Below are positions 55,342 through 64,000 of a DNA stretch of 64,000 nt, in pieces. This DNA comes from Stenomitos rutilans HA7619-LM2 (lineage in GTDB: Bacteria > Cyanobacteriota > Cyanobacteriia > Leptolyngbyales > Leptolyngbyaceae). Below the pieces are notes generated by a model, which saw only the letters and a list, made by a program, of their open reading frames with translations, did no database searches and was not told the origin of the DNA. The position numbers and the translations under genes were made by a program. Location of the stretch: the NCBI GenBank assembly GCA_019358945.1, contig JAHHIE010000012.1:1-64000 (forward strand), in the 5' to 3' direction. How positions within the stretch are numbered: the stretch's first letter is position 1; the number at the start of each line of letters is the position of its first letter.

Positions 55342-55535
55342 AAATCGGACTGATGCAGGACTGATGCAAACCTTGGAGGGTTTGATCAAGCGTCAAGCAT
55401 CTGACCAATGTCGTCGCTGAAACCTCCGAGGTTTTGGTCGAAACCGGGTTTCTGGCTGTAATCTGATTGCAACAGGGGAGACTCGTAGAAAAACCCAGTT
55501 TCCAGCGATCGGCAGGCGTGGATGAGGAGAAAAGC

Positions 55536-57587
55536 ATGACAGGCACAACCATCTACACGGTAGGCGGCACGGTGCAGGCGGGGGGTGGGGTCTATTTGCC
55601 CCGTCGCGCCGATGAGGAACTGTTGGCGCTGTGTCGATCGGGCACGTTTGCGTATGTCCTCACGCCACGCCAGATGGGGAAGTCGAGCCTGATGGTGCAG
55701 ACAGCGGAGACGCTAGCCGAGGAGGGCATTCGCTCTGCCGTTGTGGATCTTCAGGATTTGGGCGCACAGGTGACGGCAGAGCAGTGGTACTTTGGCTTTT
55801 TGGTGAAGCTGGAAGACCAACTAATGCTGGACACGGACGTGGTGAGCTGGTGGCGCGATCGTGAACACCTGGGCGTGTCGCAACGGTTAACGTCTTTTTT
55901 TGAAGCGGTGCTGCTGACCGAGATCCCAGAGCGCATCGTCATCTTTGTGGATGAGATCGACACTACCCTTAGCCTCGACTTTACCGACGATTTTTTCACC
56001 GCTATCCGGTATCTCTACCTCGCCCGTGCCCATAAACCTGTCTTTCAGCGGCTCTCGTTTGTGCTGGTCGGGGTTGCCACACCGGGCGACCTGATCCACG
56101 ACCCCAAGCGCACCCCCTTTAACATTGGGCAGCGGGTAGACCTGACCGATTTTACCCAGACGGAAGCCCTGCCCCTGGCGGATGGCTTTGGGCTATCCGC
56201 AGACCAGGCAACCCAGGTGTTGGGCTGGGTGATGCAGTGGACAGGAGGACACCCCTACCTGACGCAGCGCCTGTGTCGTGCCCTGGTGGATGCGGGGCAG
56301 TTGTACTGGACAAAGGAAGAGGTCGATCGCGTCGTTGGCAGCACGTTCCTGGGTGCAATGTGTGAGCAAGACAGCAACATGCAGTTTGTGCGCGACATGC
56401 TGACGAGGCGGGCAGATGATGTGTACGGCGTATTGACCACCTACCGCGAGGTGTGGCGCGGGCGACAACCTGTGCCGGATGAGGAGCAATCGCTCAATAA
56501 ATCGCACCTGAAGCTATCGGGCGTGGTGAAGCGAGCCGATGGGGCGCTGACCGTGCGGAACCCCATTTACGGGGAGGTGTTTGATGACCAGTGGGTGAAA
56601 AGCCACTTGCCTGTCAACTGGATGAAGCGGATTCAACGCGCTCGTGGCATAGCAGCGGCGTTAGCAGCTTTGTTGGTGTCTATTCCTCTAACTGTCTATG
56701 CATTGTCGCAAGCAAACGAAGCCACACAGCAGCGCGAGATTGCTCAGAAAAATGCTGATACAGCAACTCGCAACGAGAAAGAAGCGCGGCGACAGGCTCA
56801 GTTCGCTCAAGTGAGTGAACAGGAAGCGAAAAAGCAAGCATTGTTAGCCAAACAGAATGAGCAGATCGCTAAGCGTCAAACAGCACTGGCTAAGCGGCAG
56901 ACGGCACTGGCTGAAAGAAGTCGACTACAGGCAGAACGGGCACGTCAGATTGCCAATCGGCTGCGACAGAAAGCAGAGGTCGCCCGCATCGGTGAAGCGG
57001 AGCAGCGGGAAAAAGCGGTCGCTGCGCAGCAAATTGCGGAACAGAAAGGGCGAGAAGCACTCATAGCGAAAGCCCTTGTGGAAAAACAAAAGGCTAATAC
57101 TGAAGTGACGGCTCAGAGCCTGAATGCCGAAAAGCTCCTCACCTCGAATTTTGAACTGGATGCGCTCACGGAGGGTGTGAAAGTTGGACGTAAATTAAAG
57201 GAACTGGGTAACGATGCAAAAGCCGATGCCCGCACGCAGGGGGTTGCCACCCTGAGACAAATCGTTTACGCCATGCGAGAGCACAACCGACTGGCAGGCC
57301 ATACCGATACGGTCAATGGCGTCAGCTTCAGCCCGGATGGCAAGACGCTCGCCTCCGCCAGTTCGGACAACACGGTGAAGCTGTGGAACCTGGATCTGGA
57401 TGACTTAATGGCATGCGGCTGCGATTGGCTGCATGACTATCTCACCAATAACCCCAACGTCAGCGAGTCTGACCGTCATCTCTGCGACGGTGTTGGGCGC
57501 GTCAAAAAGGTCTCAGCCGTGCCGGAGCGAGAGGGTGGGTGGGGTGAGTGGGTGGCGCGGGAGTGGAGGAAGTTCGTTGGGGGGTAG
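55536..57587 (+). CDS. AAA-like ATPase with transmembrane helix, coiled coil and a single WD40 repeat
   Basis: A 683-residue protein from ATG 55536, preceded by GAGGAGA. Residues 1-365 are an AAA-like domain: a beta start ([20 protein letters not shown]), Walker [12 protein letters not shown] (about 42-52), Walker [13 protein letters not shown] and a winged-helix end. A transmembrane helix follows (about 370-392), then a long Gln/Ala/Lys/Glu coiled coil (393-560). Then comes one complete WD40 repeat (about 585-622: [36 protein letters not shown] is one unit, split here only by length) and the usual C-terminal helix ([20 protein letters not shown]). Relatives have about 7-14 WD40 units; one remains, so the propeller cannot form. 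It is probably a sensor that lost its repeats by recombination. Exact 20-bp palindromes flank the gene. Confidence 0.85.
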   Translation: MTGTTIYTVGGTVQAGGGVYLPRRADEELLALCRSGTFAYVLTPRQMGKSSLMVQTAETLAEEGIRSAVVDLQDLGAQVTAEQWYFGFLVKLEDQLMLDTDVVSWWRDREHLGVSQRLTSFFEAVLLTEIPERIVIFVDEIDTTLSLDFTDDFFTAIRYLYLARAHKPVFQRLSFVLVGVATPGDLIHDPKRTPFNIGQRVDLTDFTQTEALPLADGFGLSADQATQVLGWVMQWTGGHPYLTQRLCRALVDAGQLYWTKEEVDRVVGSTFLGAMCEQDSNMQFVRDMLTRRADDVYGVLTTYREVWRGRQPVPDEEQSLNKSHLKLSGVVKRADGALTVRNPIYGEVFDDQWVKSHLPVNWMKRIQRARGIAAALAALLVSIPLTVYALSQANEATQQREIAQKNADTATRNEKEARRQAQFAQVSEQEAKKQALLAKQNEQIAKRQTALAKRQTALAERSRLQAERARQIANRLRQKAEVARIGEAEQREKAVAAQQIAEQKGREALIAKALVEKQKANTEVTAQSLNAEKLLTSNFELDALTEGVKVGRKLKELGNDAKADARTQGVATLRQIVYAMREHNRLAGHTDTVNGVSFSPDGKTLASASSDNTVKLWNLDLDDLMACGCDWLHDYLTNNPNVSESDRHLCDGVGRVKKVSAVPEREGGWGEWVAREWRKFVGG

Positions 57588-57618
57588 GGTGTGGGGTGTG
57601 GGGTGCGATGCCTGCCTT

Positions 57619-57638
57619 AAACCTCCGAGGTTTTGGTC
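57619..57638. repeat. Palindromic 20-bp repeat after the WD40 gene
   Basis: AAACCTCCGAGGTTTTGGTC, identical to 55420-55439. ACCTC-C-GAGGT forms a hairpin with a short T-run, so it may also act as a terminator. Confidence 0.7.
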
Positions 57639-57739
57639 AACTGTGTAAGACTCAATAATCTACGTTTCATCACATTTTGCTCAGCCGATCGAAAAAAGGC
57701 GTTTAATAAAGGTATTGCAACTTCTCTGTCTTTAGAGCC

Positions 57740-57946
57740 ATGACGATCGCGATCGCCCTTATTGCCTTGGGAGTGTTAACTCAAGTTATGGTGCTGGCAA
57801 CCTCACGTGGCACACTGCCGCGCTTTACCAGCATGTGTAAAACTTGCGGGTACCAAATTCCACCGATGGAGCGCCCGCCCGCCTTCCACGATTGCCCAGA
57901 GTGCGAAAAGCTTTTCAGCCTTAGTGACCAGCTCCTCCGCCGCTAG
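57740..57946 (+). CDS. Small membrane-anchored zinc-ribbon protein
   Basis: A 68-residue protein with an N-terminal hydrophobic segment (IAIALIALGVLTQVMVLATS) followed by a zinc ribbon, CKTCGYQIPP then CPECEKLF. Its last 26 bases overlap the 3' end of the convergent efflux gene. Both stop codons are intact. No family is known to me. Confidence 0.6.
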   Translation: MTIAIALIALGVLTQVMVLATSRGTLPRFTSMCKTCGYQIPPMERPPAFHDCPECEKLFSLSDQLLRR

Positions 57947-59531
57947 GTTTCGCTTTTTTGAGAAAGAATACCAGCACAGCGCTGCCCACTAGCGCACAGC
58001 CCATAAAGAAAAAGCAATCGTTGAAGGCCATGACATTGGCTTCACGACGAACGATGTTGCCAATCTGCGCGATCGCCTGGTTTTGCGCGGTCACAGCATC
58101 CGCACCGTTTGTCGTGAAGAATTGGGTGAGTTGGTCAATGCGATCGCGTGTGATGGGATTGGAGAGCGACACCGCATCTACTAATCGATTGGAATGAAAC
58201 TTCTCGCGTTGAGATTGAATCGTGCCCAAAATGGCGATCCCCACCGAACCACCCAAGTTACGCGACATGTTATAGAGTGCCGACGCAGAACCAATCTGTT
58301 TTGGTTCAATACCCGCCGTTGAAATGCTAGACAGTGGTGTAATCACCAACGGTTGCCCCAGTGCCCGCACAATCTGCGCCGGAATTAATTGGTCAATGCC
58401 CGTATCGTGTGTCATGTGAGAGTTCATAAAGCAACTGGTGCCAAACAGCCCCATCCCAACCGCCACCAGCAAGCGTAGATCAAACCGCTGCATCAGCTTG
58501 GGCACGAATGGTGTAATGAACAACTGCGGAATGCCTGACCACATGATGGTTTCGCCAATTTTCATCGCGTTGTAGCCCTGCACCTGCGCCAGATAGAGTG
58601 GCAGAATGAACGTCGAGCCATACAAGCCTAAACCTAACGCCAACGTCACGATAATCGATAAGCCAAAGTTGCGTCGTCCCACCAAGCGAAGATTTAATAA
58701 CGGCTGTCTGCGCGTGAGCTGAATGACTACAAACAGCGGTAGCGCGATCGCTGCAATAATTGCTGCCCGCTGGATTTCAACCGACCCAAACCAGTCTTTA
58801 CGGTTTCCTTCGTCCGCAAAAAACTCAAACGATGCAAACCCGATCGCCATCGTGAGAATGCCCCACCAATCGCCATTACGCAGCAGGTTAAGCTGCATCG
58901 GACGTTGGGGCAGTCCGTACCAAACGCCTGCAATTAAAAGCAATCCTGGAATGACGTTGAGATAGAAGATATATTCCCAACCATAGTTATCGGTCAGCCA
59001 ACCACCCACTGTGGGGCCGATCGACGGCGCAAACGTGGCTGTAATTGAGAACATTGCCAGACCGATCGGCTGCTTTGACTTCGGTAACGTCATCAAAATG
59101 ACGGTGAACGCCATTGGAATCAGCACACCACCCGTAAAGCCTTGTCCTGCGCGAAACGCTACCATCATGCCCAGGTTGACTGAAAACGCACATGCCACCG
59201 AAAACATCAGGAACAGCGTGGCATTTACCAGCAGATAGCGCCGCACTGAAAACACCTGCGATAACCATCCCGTCATGGGGATGACCACAATTTCAGCGAC
59301 CAGATAGCCCGTTGAAATCCACGAACCCTCGTCGATCGTGGCACTCAAGGCACCCGTGATGTCATTCAATGACGCATTCGTGACCTGGATATCCAGCACC
59401 GCCATAAATGCGCCCAGCAAGGTTGCCATCACACCAACCCAATCTCGAAAAGAGATAGTACGCTCTGTAGCGCCTTGGGGTGAAGCATTTGGAGGGAGGG
59501 TAGAAGAGCGATCGGTACGAGTGCTGGTCAT
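57921..59531 (-). CDS. emrB: EmrB/QacA-type drug efflux transporter (DHA2)
   Basis: A 536-residue inner membrane major facilitator with 14 predicted helices. It has the DHA2 motif LDIQVTNASLNDI in helix 1, motif A-like GWLSQVFSVRRYL, motif C with GPTVGGWLTDNYGWEYIFYLN in helix 5, and a large extracellular loop near the end (VSLSNPITRDRIDQLTQFFT). Proton-driven export of hydrophobic drugs or metabolites together with the adjacent membrane fusion protein is expected. The adaptor gene is upstream on the same strand, 96 bases from its start; the pair is likely an operon. The substrate cannot be read from sequence. Confidence 0.92.
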   Translation of the reverse strand: MTSTRTDRSSTLPPNASPQGATERTISFRDWVGVMATLLGAFMAVLDIQVTNASLNDITGALSATIDEGSWISTGYLVAEIVVIPMTGWLSQVFSVRRYLLVNATLFLMFSVACAFSVNLGMMVAFRAGQGFTGGVLIPMAFTVILMTLPKSKQPIGLAMFSITATFAPSIGPTVGGWLTDNYGWEYIFYLNVIPGLLLIAGVWYGLPQRPMQLNLLRNGDWWGILTMAIGFASFEFFADEGNRKDWFGSVEIQRAAIIAAIALPLFVVIQLTRRQPLLNLRLVGRRNFGLSIIVTLALGLGLYGSTFILPLYLAQVQGYNAMKIGETIMWSGIPQLFITPFVPKLMQRFDLRLLVAVGMGLFGTSCFMNSHMTHDTGIDQLIPAQIVRALGQPLVITPLSSISTAGIEPKQIGSASALYNMSRNLGGSVGIAILGTIQSQREKFHSNRLVDAVSLSNPITRDRIDQLTQFFTTNGADAVTAQNQAIAQIGNIVRREANVMAFNDCFFFMGCALVGSAVLVFFLKKAKPSGGGAGH

Positions 59532-59627
59532 TGAGAATCGTTATTGATTGTTCGTTGTTGGAGATGGTAGGAGTTGGTCTTTAAAGGCCATTTTCATCCC
59601 TCATCCCTCACCCCTCATCCCTTCCGT

Positions 59628-60977
59628 TCACGGCGTTTCAACAGTCGCTATAACAGACATCCCAGGAGTAATACGAGTTTCATAGCCTCTGATACTGTCG
59701 GCATCAAAAACGATTTTGACGGGAATGCGCTGCACAATTTTAGTGAAATTGCCTGTGGCGTTATCGGGTGGCAGGAGGGCAAATCTAGCACCGGATGCAG
59801 GTGAGAGGCTATCCACTTTGCCTCTAAACACGCGGCCTGGGAAGGCATCAATTTTAATTGCAACCGCTTGTCCAGATTGCATCTTTCCTAATTGGGTCTC
59901 TTTAAAGTTAGCCGTAATCCACGGCAGCGGCTGGACTAGAGACATTAACGTTTGTCCAGGCTGCACGCGTTGCCCTACCTGCACCGTGCGATTGCCAATG
60001 CGTCCCACAAGGGGAGCCGTGATCGACGTGTAGGCTAATTGCAGCCGAGCATTTCTGAGTTGAGCGTCTGACTGGGCAACAGTGGCTAGTGCGGCCTGAT
60101 ATTGTCGGCGATTGACTTCTGTTTGCTTGCCGCTCGCATTGGCCTGCTGCAAACCACCCTGGGTGGAATTAAGTTTTGCTTGAGCGTTGTCGAGGTTTTT
60201 CTGTGCCTGCACTACTCTGGCTTGAGCTTGCCTAATTTGTTCAGCGATCGCGTTGTACTGTCCCTGCGTTGATTCATAGGTCGCTCTGGCTGTATCAAAC
60301 TGCTCTTGAGCAACGGCACCCTCTCTAAGCAGCGTAGTGTAGCGCCTGTAGTCAAGCTCAGCCTTGACCAAATTGGCTTTCACTTGTGCCAGTTGGGCTT
60401 GAGCGGCTGGCACTCCTGCCTGTGCTTCTGCTAGCGACGCTTGTGATGTGGAGACGCTAGCAGCCGCTGCGTCAATGTTGCCCTGCGCCTGTGTGGTTAA
60501 GCCCTGCGCGTTGGTTGCGGTTACGCCAATATTCGCCTGCGCAACCTGCGCCTGCTGTTGAGCCACATCCAGGGCTGCTTTCGCTTGCTGCAAGGAAACA
60601 TCGTAGTCACGGGGATCGAGCTTGACCAGCAATTGTCCTTGCTGCACCTGCTGGTTATCATTAACAGCAACTTCGGTTACGGTGCCGTTGATGCGAGCAT
60701 TAATGGGATGCACATCAGCCGTGATGTAAGCATCGTCAGTTTCAGCATGAGTAGCGGCAAAGCGCCACCAGCGATAGCCGAAAACACTACCGATAATCAG
60801 GCCAACACCCAAGGCACCAAAGAGAACCCACTTTCGACGCGGATGCCGCTTAGGCGCTTTGGCTTCTGGTTTCGGTTGATCAGCAGCCGGACTGGTCGGA
60901 GTGGCTTCCCGATCGAGGACGGCAGGCTTCTGACCATCGAGTTCTTGAGCCTGGTTATCTGAGTTTATCGATTCCAT
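59628..60977 (-). CDS. emrA: EmrA/HlyD-type membrane fusion protein
   Basis: About 449 residues from the Met at 60977 (MESINSDNQ); an earlier in-frame Met at 61067 adds a stretch with no protein character. A cytoplasmic acidic/Pro tail (1-45) precedes one transmembrane helix (about 48-68, WVLFGALGVGLIIGSVFGYRW). The lipoyl-like half-motif DAYITADVHPINARINGTVT and its partner (APLVGRIGNRTVQVGQRVQP) flank a long Ala/Gln-rich helical hairpin (about 125-295). The C-terminal beta-barrel has NFKETQLGKMQSGQAVAIKI. It bridges the transporter to the outer membrane channel. The dyad at 61379 may be its operator. Confidence 0.9.
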   Translation of the reverse strand: MESINSDNQAQELDGQKPAVLDREATPTSPAADQPKPEAKAPKRHPRRKWVLFGALGVGLIIGSVFGYRWWRFAATHAETDDAYITADVHPINARINGTVTEVAVNDNQQVQQGQLLVKLDPRDYDVSLQQAKAALDVAQQQAQVAQANIGVTATNAQGLTTQAQGNIDAAAASVSTSQASLAEAQAGVPAAQAQLAQVKANLVKAELDYRRYTTLLREGAVAQEQFDTARATYESTQGQYNAIAEQIRQAQARVVQAQKNLDNAQAKLNSTQGGLQQANASGKQTEVNRRQYQAALATVAQSDAQLRNARLQLAYTSITAPLVGRIGNRTVQVGQRVQPGQTLMSLVQPLPWITANFKETQLGKMQSGQAVAIKIDAFPGRVFRGKVDSLSPASGARFALLPPDNATGNFTKIVQRIPVKIVFDADSIRGYETRITPGMSVIATVETP

Positions 60978-61204
60978 ACTAAGGGCACCACAAAAGAGGT
61001 AATCATGGTTGATCGCATAAGGACAAGCCGTTGAGCCTGAAGGAATGAACTGAGTGAATATCAGCAAAGCTGCGTTGAAGCGCTGACAATTGATTCAATT
61101 TCAGTCACCTCTCAAAGCCACTGTACTAGACACACTCTACTGTGATCATGACACTGAGGAGCGATCGTGCACATGTTGTGCAGGTTACACGGAACTGCAA
61201 GAGG

Positions 61205-61340
61205 CTTAGGGCACGTCATCAATTAAGCTTGGAAGCCTTGCAGTATCAGCCTTACCGCGCCCGCCCTCACAAACCAGGCTAGGGGCTGTAACCCTTGCTG
61301 CAAGTCATTTATATGGGTAATTGATGACAGCCCCTAGCAC
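61205..61340. mobile_element. MITE-like element upstream of emrA
   Basis: Inverted 11-mers GTCATCAATTA (61215-61225) and TAATTGATGAC (61318-61328) bound about 114 bases. An overlapping pair GCTAGGGGCTGT (61278-61289) and ACAGCCCCTAGC (61327-61338) is also perfectly complementary. No coding capacity. Ends are approximate. Confidence 0.6.
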
Positions 61341-61378
61341 CTTAGCCATTCAAAATCGGTACATGTTGAACACCAATT

Positions 61379-61394
61379 ACTTAGCACGCTAAGT
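61379..61394. promoter_or_regulatory. Palindrome upstream of the efflux operon
   Basis: ACTTAGC-AC-GCTAAGT is a perfect 7-bp dyad about 400 bases above the emrA start. It resembles operators of TetR or MarR-type regulators, but no regulator gene is adjacent. It overlaps an AT-rich segment (TATTAGTATAGTC) with promoter character. Confidence 0.5.
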
Positions 61395-61570
61395 ATTAGT
61401 ATAGTCTACACGCCTCCTGATCACCCATTACCTGGACAATACTGCTTCCTCAGAAAATGATCACGATGCTTCGGTACGCCTGGGTTCCTGGTGATAAGCG
61501 ACGTTGATACCTAGAAACCCAAAGCCTCTTGGTTTTTGTGGGCATGCAAAAGTATTTGGCGATCCTCTTT

Positions 61571-62845
61571 TCACCGTTGAGAGGGGAGAGCCGTTGCTTC
61601 TGTTTGCGCTGCACTGAGATATGGAGCAGTTACATCGGCAGCATCTGTTTGTGATGAATCACTAGGCAGCGCTGAAGACCAACCAAGCAACTTGCCACTG
61701 GCGGTTAACGTCAGCGTATGCCCTCGCCACTCAATGCGATCGCCAGTGAAGCCATAGCACCACAGCGCGAAACGAACCAGATCACTCAGCGGCACCAGCC
61801 ACAATAGCTTTTGAGCCGTGGGGTCGCGCAACACCTTAACGCTTACCCCCCACGCCATGAGCAGTCTGAATGCCAGGGTAAGACTTAACACCATCCAACT
61901 CAGTATGGAGCCGTGCATCGTCAGCAAGAAACAACCGCCAGCTACCGTGCCGAAGGTCAAAATTTGCCCCGCGTAGCCCCAGGGTTGAGAAAAGCGAATA
62001 CCACGATTCCAGCGTGTTTGATGCTGCAAGAAGTCGGTTAACTGCGTGGCTGCTAACATATGATCCACCACGTAACGGGACAACACAACCCGATACCCTA
62101 GATGCGTGGGTATGCGCCCCAAGTGAAAATCATCGTGCAGGTAGTTCGCAACGGCTGAAAACCCGCCGATCGCAGCCAGCACTGATTTTTGCAGCACAAT
62201 GGTGGCACCAATGCCAAAGGTCATGCCCATCAACAGGCGAGAAACGAATACCGTTGGAATCAGTTCTGTGGTAACGCCCAGAGCCTCAAGAGCTGCTATA
62301 CGGCCTTGCGCTACCGAACGGTAGGTACAGGTGACGACTCCTACGGTCGGGTCGCGTAAGGGCTGCACCACTTGCATCAAATAATCGGAACCCACCTGAA
62401 TGTCGCTATCGGCAATCAGCAAAAGGTCATGTTTAGCTTCTGTGACGGCATTTGCCAGGTTGCTAATTTTGCGGTTGAGGCCAATCGCACGATCGCTCAC
62501 AACCAGACAAAGATCACAGGCAGGAAAGTCATGGATCAGTTGCTTGACGACAGCAATCACAGGGTCGGTTGGGTCTTGGATGCCAAAAATGATCTGGTAA
62601 GTTGGATAGTCCTGGCGACAAAAGGAGGCAAGATTTTCGTAGGTGTTGCGATCAAGTCCACAAAGGGGTTTCAGAATGCTAACAGGCGGATGAAAATCAA
62701 GATCAGTATCCGTCGATTCAGTTAAAAAAGCGATCGCGGCATACAGTGCAAGACAGTAATAAACGATGGCGCTTAAACAAAAGAGCAATGGTAAAAATGG
62801 AGCGTAATAGGTGATTCGCTCCATCTGCTTGAAGGCTGATAACAC
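61571..62845 (-). CDS. hpnI: Hopanoid glycosyltransferase HpnI
   Basis: A 424-residue GT2-family membrane enzyme. N-terminal helix, then VSILKPLCGLDRNTYENLAS and FCRQDYPTYQIIFGIQDPTD, the D-x-D-like LLIADSDIQVGSDYLMQ, the YLHDDFHLGR acceptor region and the QHQTRWNRGIR motif (Q/RxxRW). Two or three helices close the C-terminus. HpnI adds N-acetylglucosamine to bacteriohopanetetrol from UDP-GlcNAc. The GTG start overlaps the stop of hpnK by one base (TAGTG), so translation is coupled; an ATG at 62824 is an alternative. hpnJ is not in the window. Confidence 0.88.
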   Translation of the reverse strand: MLSAFKQMERITYYAPFLPLLFCLSAIVYYCLALYAAIAFLTESTDTDLDFHPPVSILKPLCGLDRNTYENLASFCRQDYPTYQIIFGIQDPTDPVIAVVKQLIHDFPACDLCLVVSDRAIGLNRKISNLANAVTEAKHDLLLIADSDIQVGSDYLMQVVQPLRDPTVGVVTCTYRSVAQGRIAALEALGVTTELIPTVFVSRLLMGMTFGIGATIVLQKSVLAAIGGFSAVANYLHDDFHLGRIPTHLGYRVVLSRYVVDHMLAATQLTDFLQHQTRWNRGIRFSQPWGYAGQILTFGTVAGGCFLLTMHGSILSWMVLSLTLAFRLLMAWGVSVKVLRDPTAQKLLWLVPLSDLVRFALWCYGFTGDRIEWRGHTLTLTASGKLLGWSSALPSDSSQTDAADVTAPYLSAAQTEATALPSQR

Positions 62846-63726
62846 TATCTGCTAGTGACTCCTAAGTGGCGGTAATTAGTTAATTCAAAGCCCTGGTTGT
62901 GAATCACCGCGCGGACACGATCGCTCATGAGCGCGTCGCGTTCTGCCTGACCTAGCCCAAACGCTTCGTTCGCAGGTTCACCCGGTCTAGCAATGGCAGG
63001 ATGGGCGTAGAGTTCCACCCGGTTGGCTTGAATTTGGGGAATAAGCTTCAGCAAATAGTCTTCTGTCATGCGACCGCTGTGCAACAAGCCATAGACGCGA
63101 TCGACATATTGAATGCCGTGTGCCTGTAGCAATCGCTTTCCGTAAAGGCGCAGCCCCGCATAAACAAAGGACAATAGCCGTTTGATGACCCAATCTGAGG
63201 AGTCGGCGTTCAGCGCGATCGACGCTTCCTCATAGGGCAGGCGAATGAACCGAATCTTAAAGGCTTCTGCCAGATTCACGAGTTGGTGCAGTACCACTGG
63301 CTGAACGTGTACATGCACATGTCCATCTACATGAGAGAGCGGCAACCCAGTCTGATGGAACTTCTCTAGCTGTGCTTGAATTTCGAGCGGCAATTCTCGT
63401 CGGGCTGCACGGCTAAATTGGTAATACAGCCCTACTGTTTCTGGTTGGCTAGAAAAACGGCCCTGAGCATCAACCAGATGGGGAATTTGAGTTGGTGGCA
63501 GCACCGATCGCCCACACGCCAGCACCAGATGTAGTCCTACCGCCAGGGTAGGATGAGCCTCTGCTAAAGCCACAGCCTCCTCAAAGGCATCCCCTGTCAC
63601 CATCAAACTGGTGCTGGTTAAGACGCCCCGTAGATGAGCGTCGATAATGGCTTGATTAGCGCCCGAAGAAAAGCCAAAATCATCTCCATTAATGATCAGT
63701 TGTCGCTGCTGACTCTGTGTTTCCAT
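62845..63726 (-). CDS. hpnK: Hopanoid deacetylase HpnK (YdjC-like)
   Basis: A 293-residue protein with the YdjC/ChbG fold: LIINGDDFGFSSGANQAIID with the metal-binding Asp pair, VGLHLVLACGRSVLPP with a His ligand, and HVDGHVHVHVQPVVLHQL with further His ligands. HpnK removes the acetyl group from the GlcNAc added by HpnI, making glucosaminyl bacteriohopanetetrol. It is upstream of hpnI in the same transcript. Cyanobacterial hopanoids often carry this type of head group. The start ATG at 63726 has no strong ribosome-binding site. Confidence 0.88.
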   Translation of the reverse strand: METQSQQRQLIINGDDFGFSSGANQAIIDAHLRGVLTSTSLMVTGDAFEEAVALAEAHPTLAVGLHLVLACGRSVLPPTQIPHLVDAQGRFSSQPETVGLYYQFSRAARRELPLEIQAQLEKFHQTGLPLSHVDGHVHVHVQPVVLHQLVNLAEAFKIRFIRLPYEEASIALNADSSDWVIKRLLSFVYAGLRLYGKRLLQAHGIQYVDRVYGLLHSGRMTEDYLLKLIPQIQANRVELYAHPAIARPGEPANEAFGLGQAERDALMSDRVRAVIHNQGFELTNYRHLGVTSR

Positions 63727-64000
63727 CGTTTTCCTCAGTCAGGATCTCCGCTTTTCTGTATGATCTGGAGATCGAAGTAGTGCTCAGGCTAGGACGGCCT
63801 GTTCGCAAACGGTCTAGCAGTAACCGCGATCGCTTAACGTCTTCACAACTGGAAAAAACACTGTGACACAGGTGTAGAACCGACAATAATATGGCCTCAA
63901 TGCAAACGACTTCCGCTTCTAGTAGTCCGTCAAAATAGATTTGAGGGGTATACAAATGAAAACCCTCAAAACAGTAAAACAGTCTTGACACACTAGTTAG
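63727..64000. other. Upstream region of hpnK to the right edge
   Basis: About 270 bases with no supported gene. It should hold the hpnK-hpnI promoter, but I could not identify one with confidence. Confidence 0.4.

Larger units (their letters stand above)
54727..55535. other. Interval carrying a tandem array, a MITE and palindromic repeats
   Basis: Contains the 21-bp array (54931-55341), a MITE (54978-55089) and two related palindromes: AAACCTTGGAGGGTTTGATC (about 55367) and AAACCTCCGAGGTTTTGGTC (55420-55439). The last recurs exactly at 57619-57638 after the next gene. No credible protein gene lies here. Confidence 0.7.

Noticed and set aside
54984-55343. Minus-strand frame of Leu/Asn/Glu-Ser heptads over the 21-bp array
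   Set aside because: Its regularity comes from the repeat period being a multiple of three; it runs into the MITE and has no clear start signal. Kept as a finding, not as a gene.
63689-63991. 100-codon minus-strand frame upstream of hpnK
   Set aside because: It overlaps the hpnK start in another frame and ends in repetitive residues; no motif or ribosome-binding site.

Overview
The window is a chromosomal segment of a cyanobacterium. The octamer GCGATCGC (HIP1) and its core CGATCG are scattered through genes and gaps. The gene set includes a phytochrome-like phototaxis receptor, a Psb35-like photosystem II protein, the guaB3-yfr1-trxA block, adenosylcobalamin-dependent ribonucleotide reductase, a CobN-type chelatase and hopanoid genes. 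Short G/C-rich heptamer-like repeats and many small repeat elements point to a filamentous or Leptolyngbya-like genome, but I cannot name the species.

Layout. 1-4.1 kb: the start of an unidentified gene, a large PixJ-like chemoreceptor with one complete bilin-binding DXCF GAF domain, and two orphan small proteins. 4.7-14.2 kb: an omega-amino-acid:pyruvate aminotransferase, a papain-fold-like protein, a decayed ISAzo13-like transposase fused to what looks like the tail of a glutamine-synthetase-type gene, a TPR lipoprotein, glucokinase, a cation/proton antiporter, a fasciclin protein and an MmsA-type CoA-acylating dehydrogenase. 14.4-31 kb: a type IV pilin, a transglutaminase-like protein, SucC, several small cyanobacterial unknowns, a nested transposon relic, Psb35-like, TerB-like, RsmB, GIY-YIG, a low-GC DUF2806 gene, IspG and an RRM protein. 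31-44 kb: a C39-like peptidase, class II ribonucleotide reductase with stacked dyads upstream, a truncated DUF4347 exoprotein, a dead IS200 copy, CobN and a two-partner-secretion outer membrane protein. 43.5-53 kb: lipoproteins, GuaB3, the Yfr1 small RNA, thioredoxin, a LOG-family protein and membrane or lumenal unknowns. 53-57.6 kb: a TIR-ATPase gene and an ATPase-transmembrane-WD40 gene separated by a 21-bp tandem array that carries a MITE. 57.7-64 kb: an EmrA/EmrB-type efflux pair and the hopanoid genes hpnK-hpnI.

Functional links. The aminotransferase and the MmsA-like enzyme could together degrade beta-alanine through malonate semialdehyde. Class II ribonucleotide reductase needs adenosylcobalamin, and CobN is a cobalt-chelatase-type subunit, so the two may be linked through B12. 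HpnK and HpnI overlap by one base and act in hopanoid head-group synthesis. The two ATPase genes at 53-57.6 kb share a nucleotide-binding module and resemble signal-transducing conflict or defence proteins.

The most notable non-coding content is a textbook Yfr1 RNA (47623-47698), three MITE-like or nested repeat elements, inverted copies of a 75-bp repeat translated inside cobN, and the 21-bp array. I found no tRNA, rRNA or CRISPR array by eye. All family assignments rest on recalled motifs, not on database searches.
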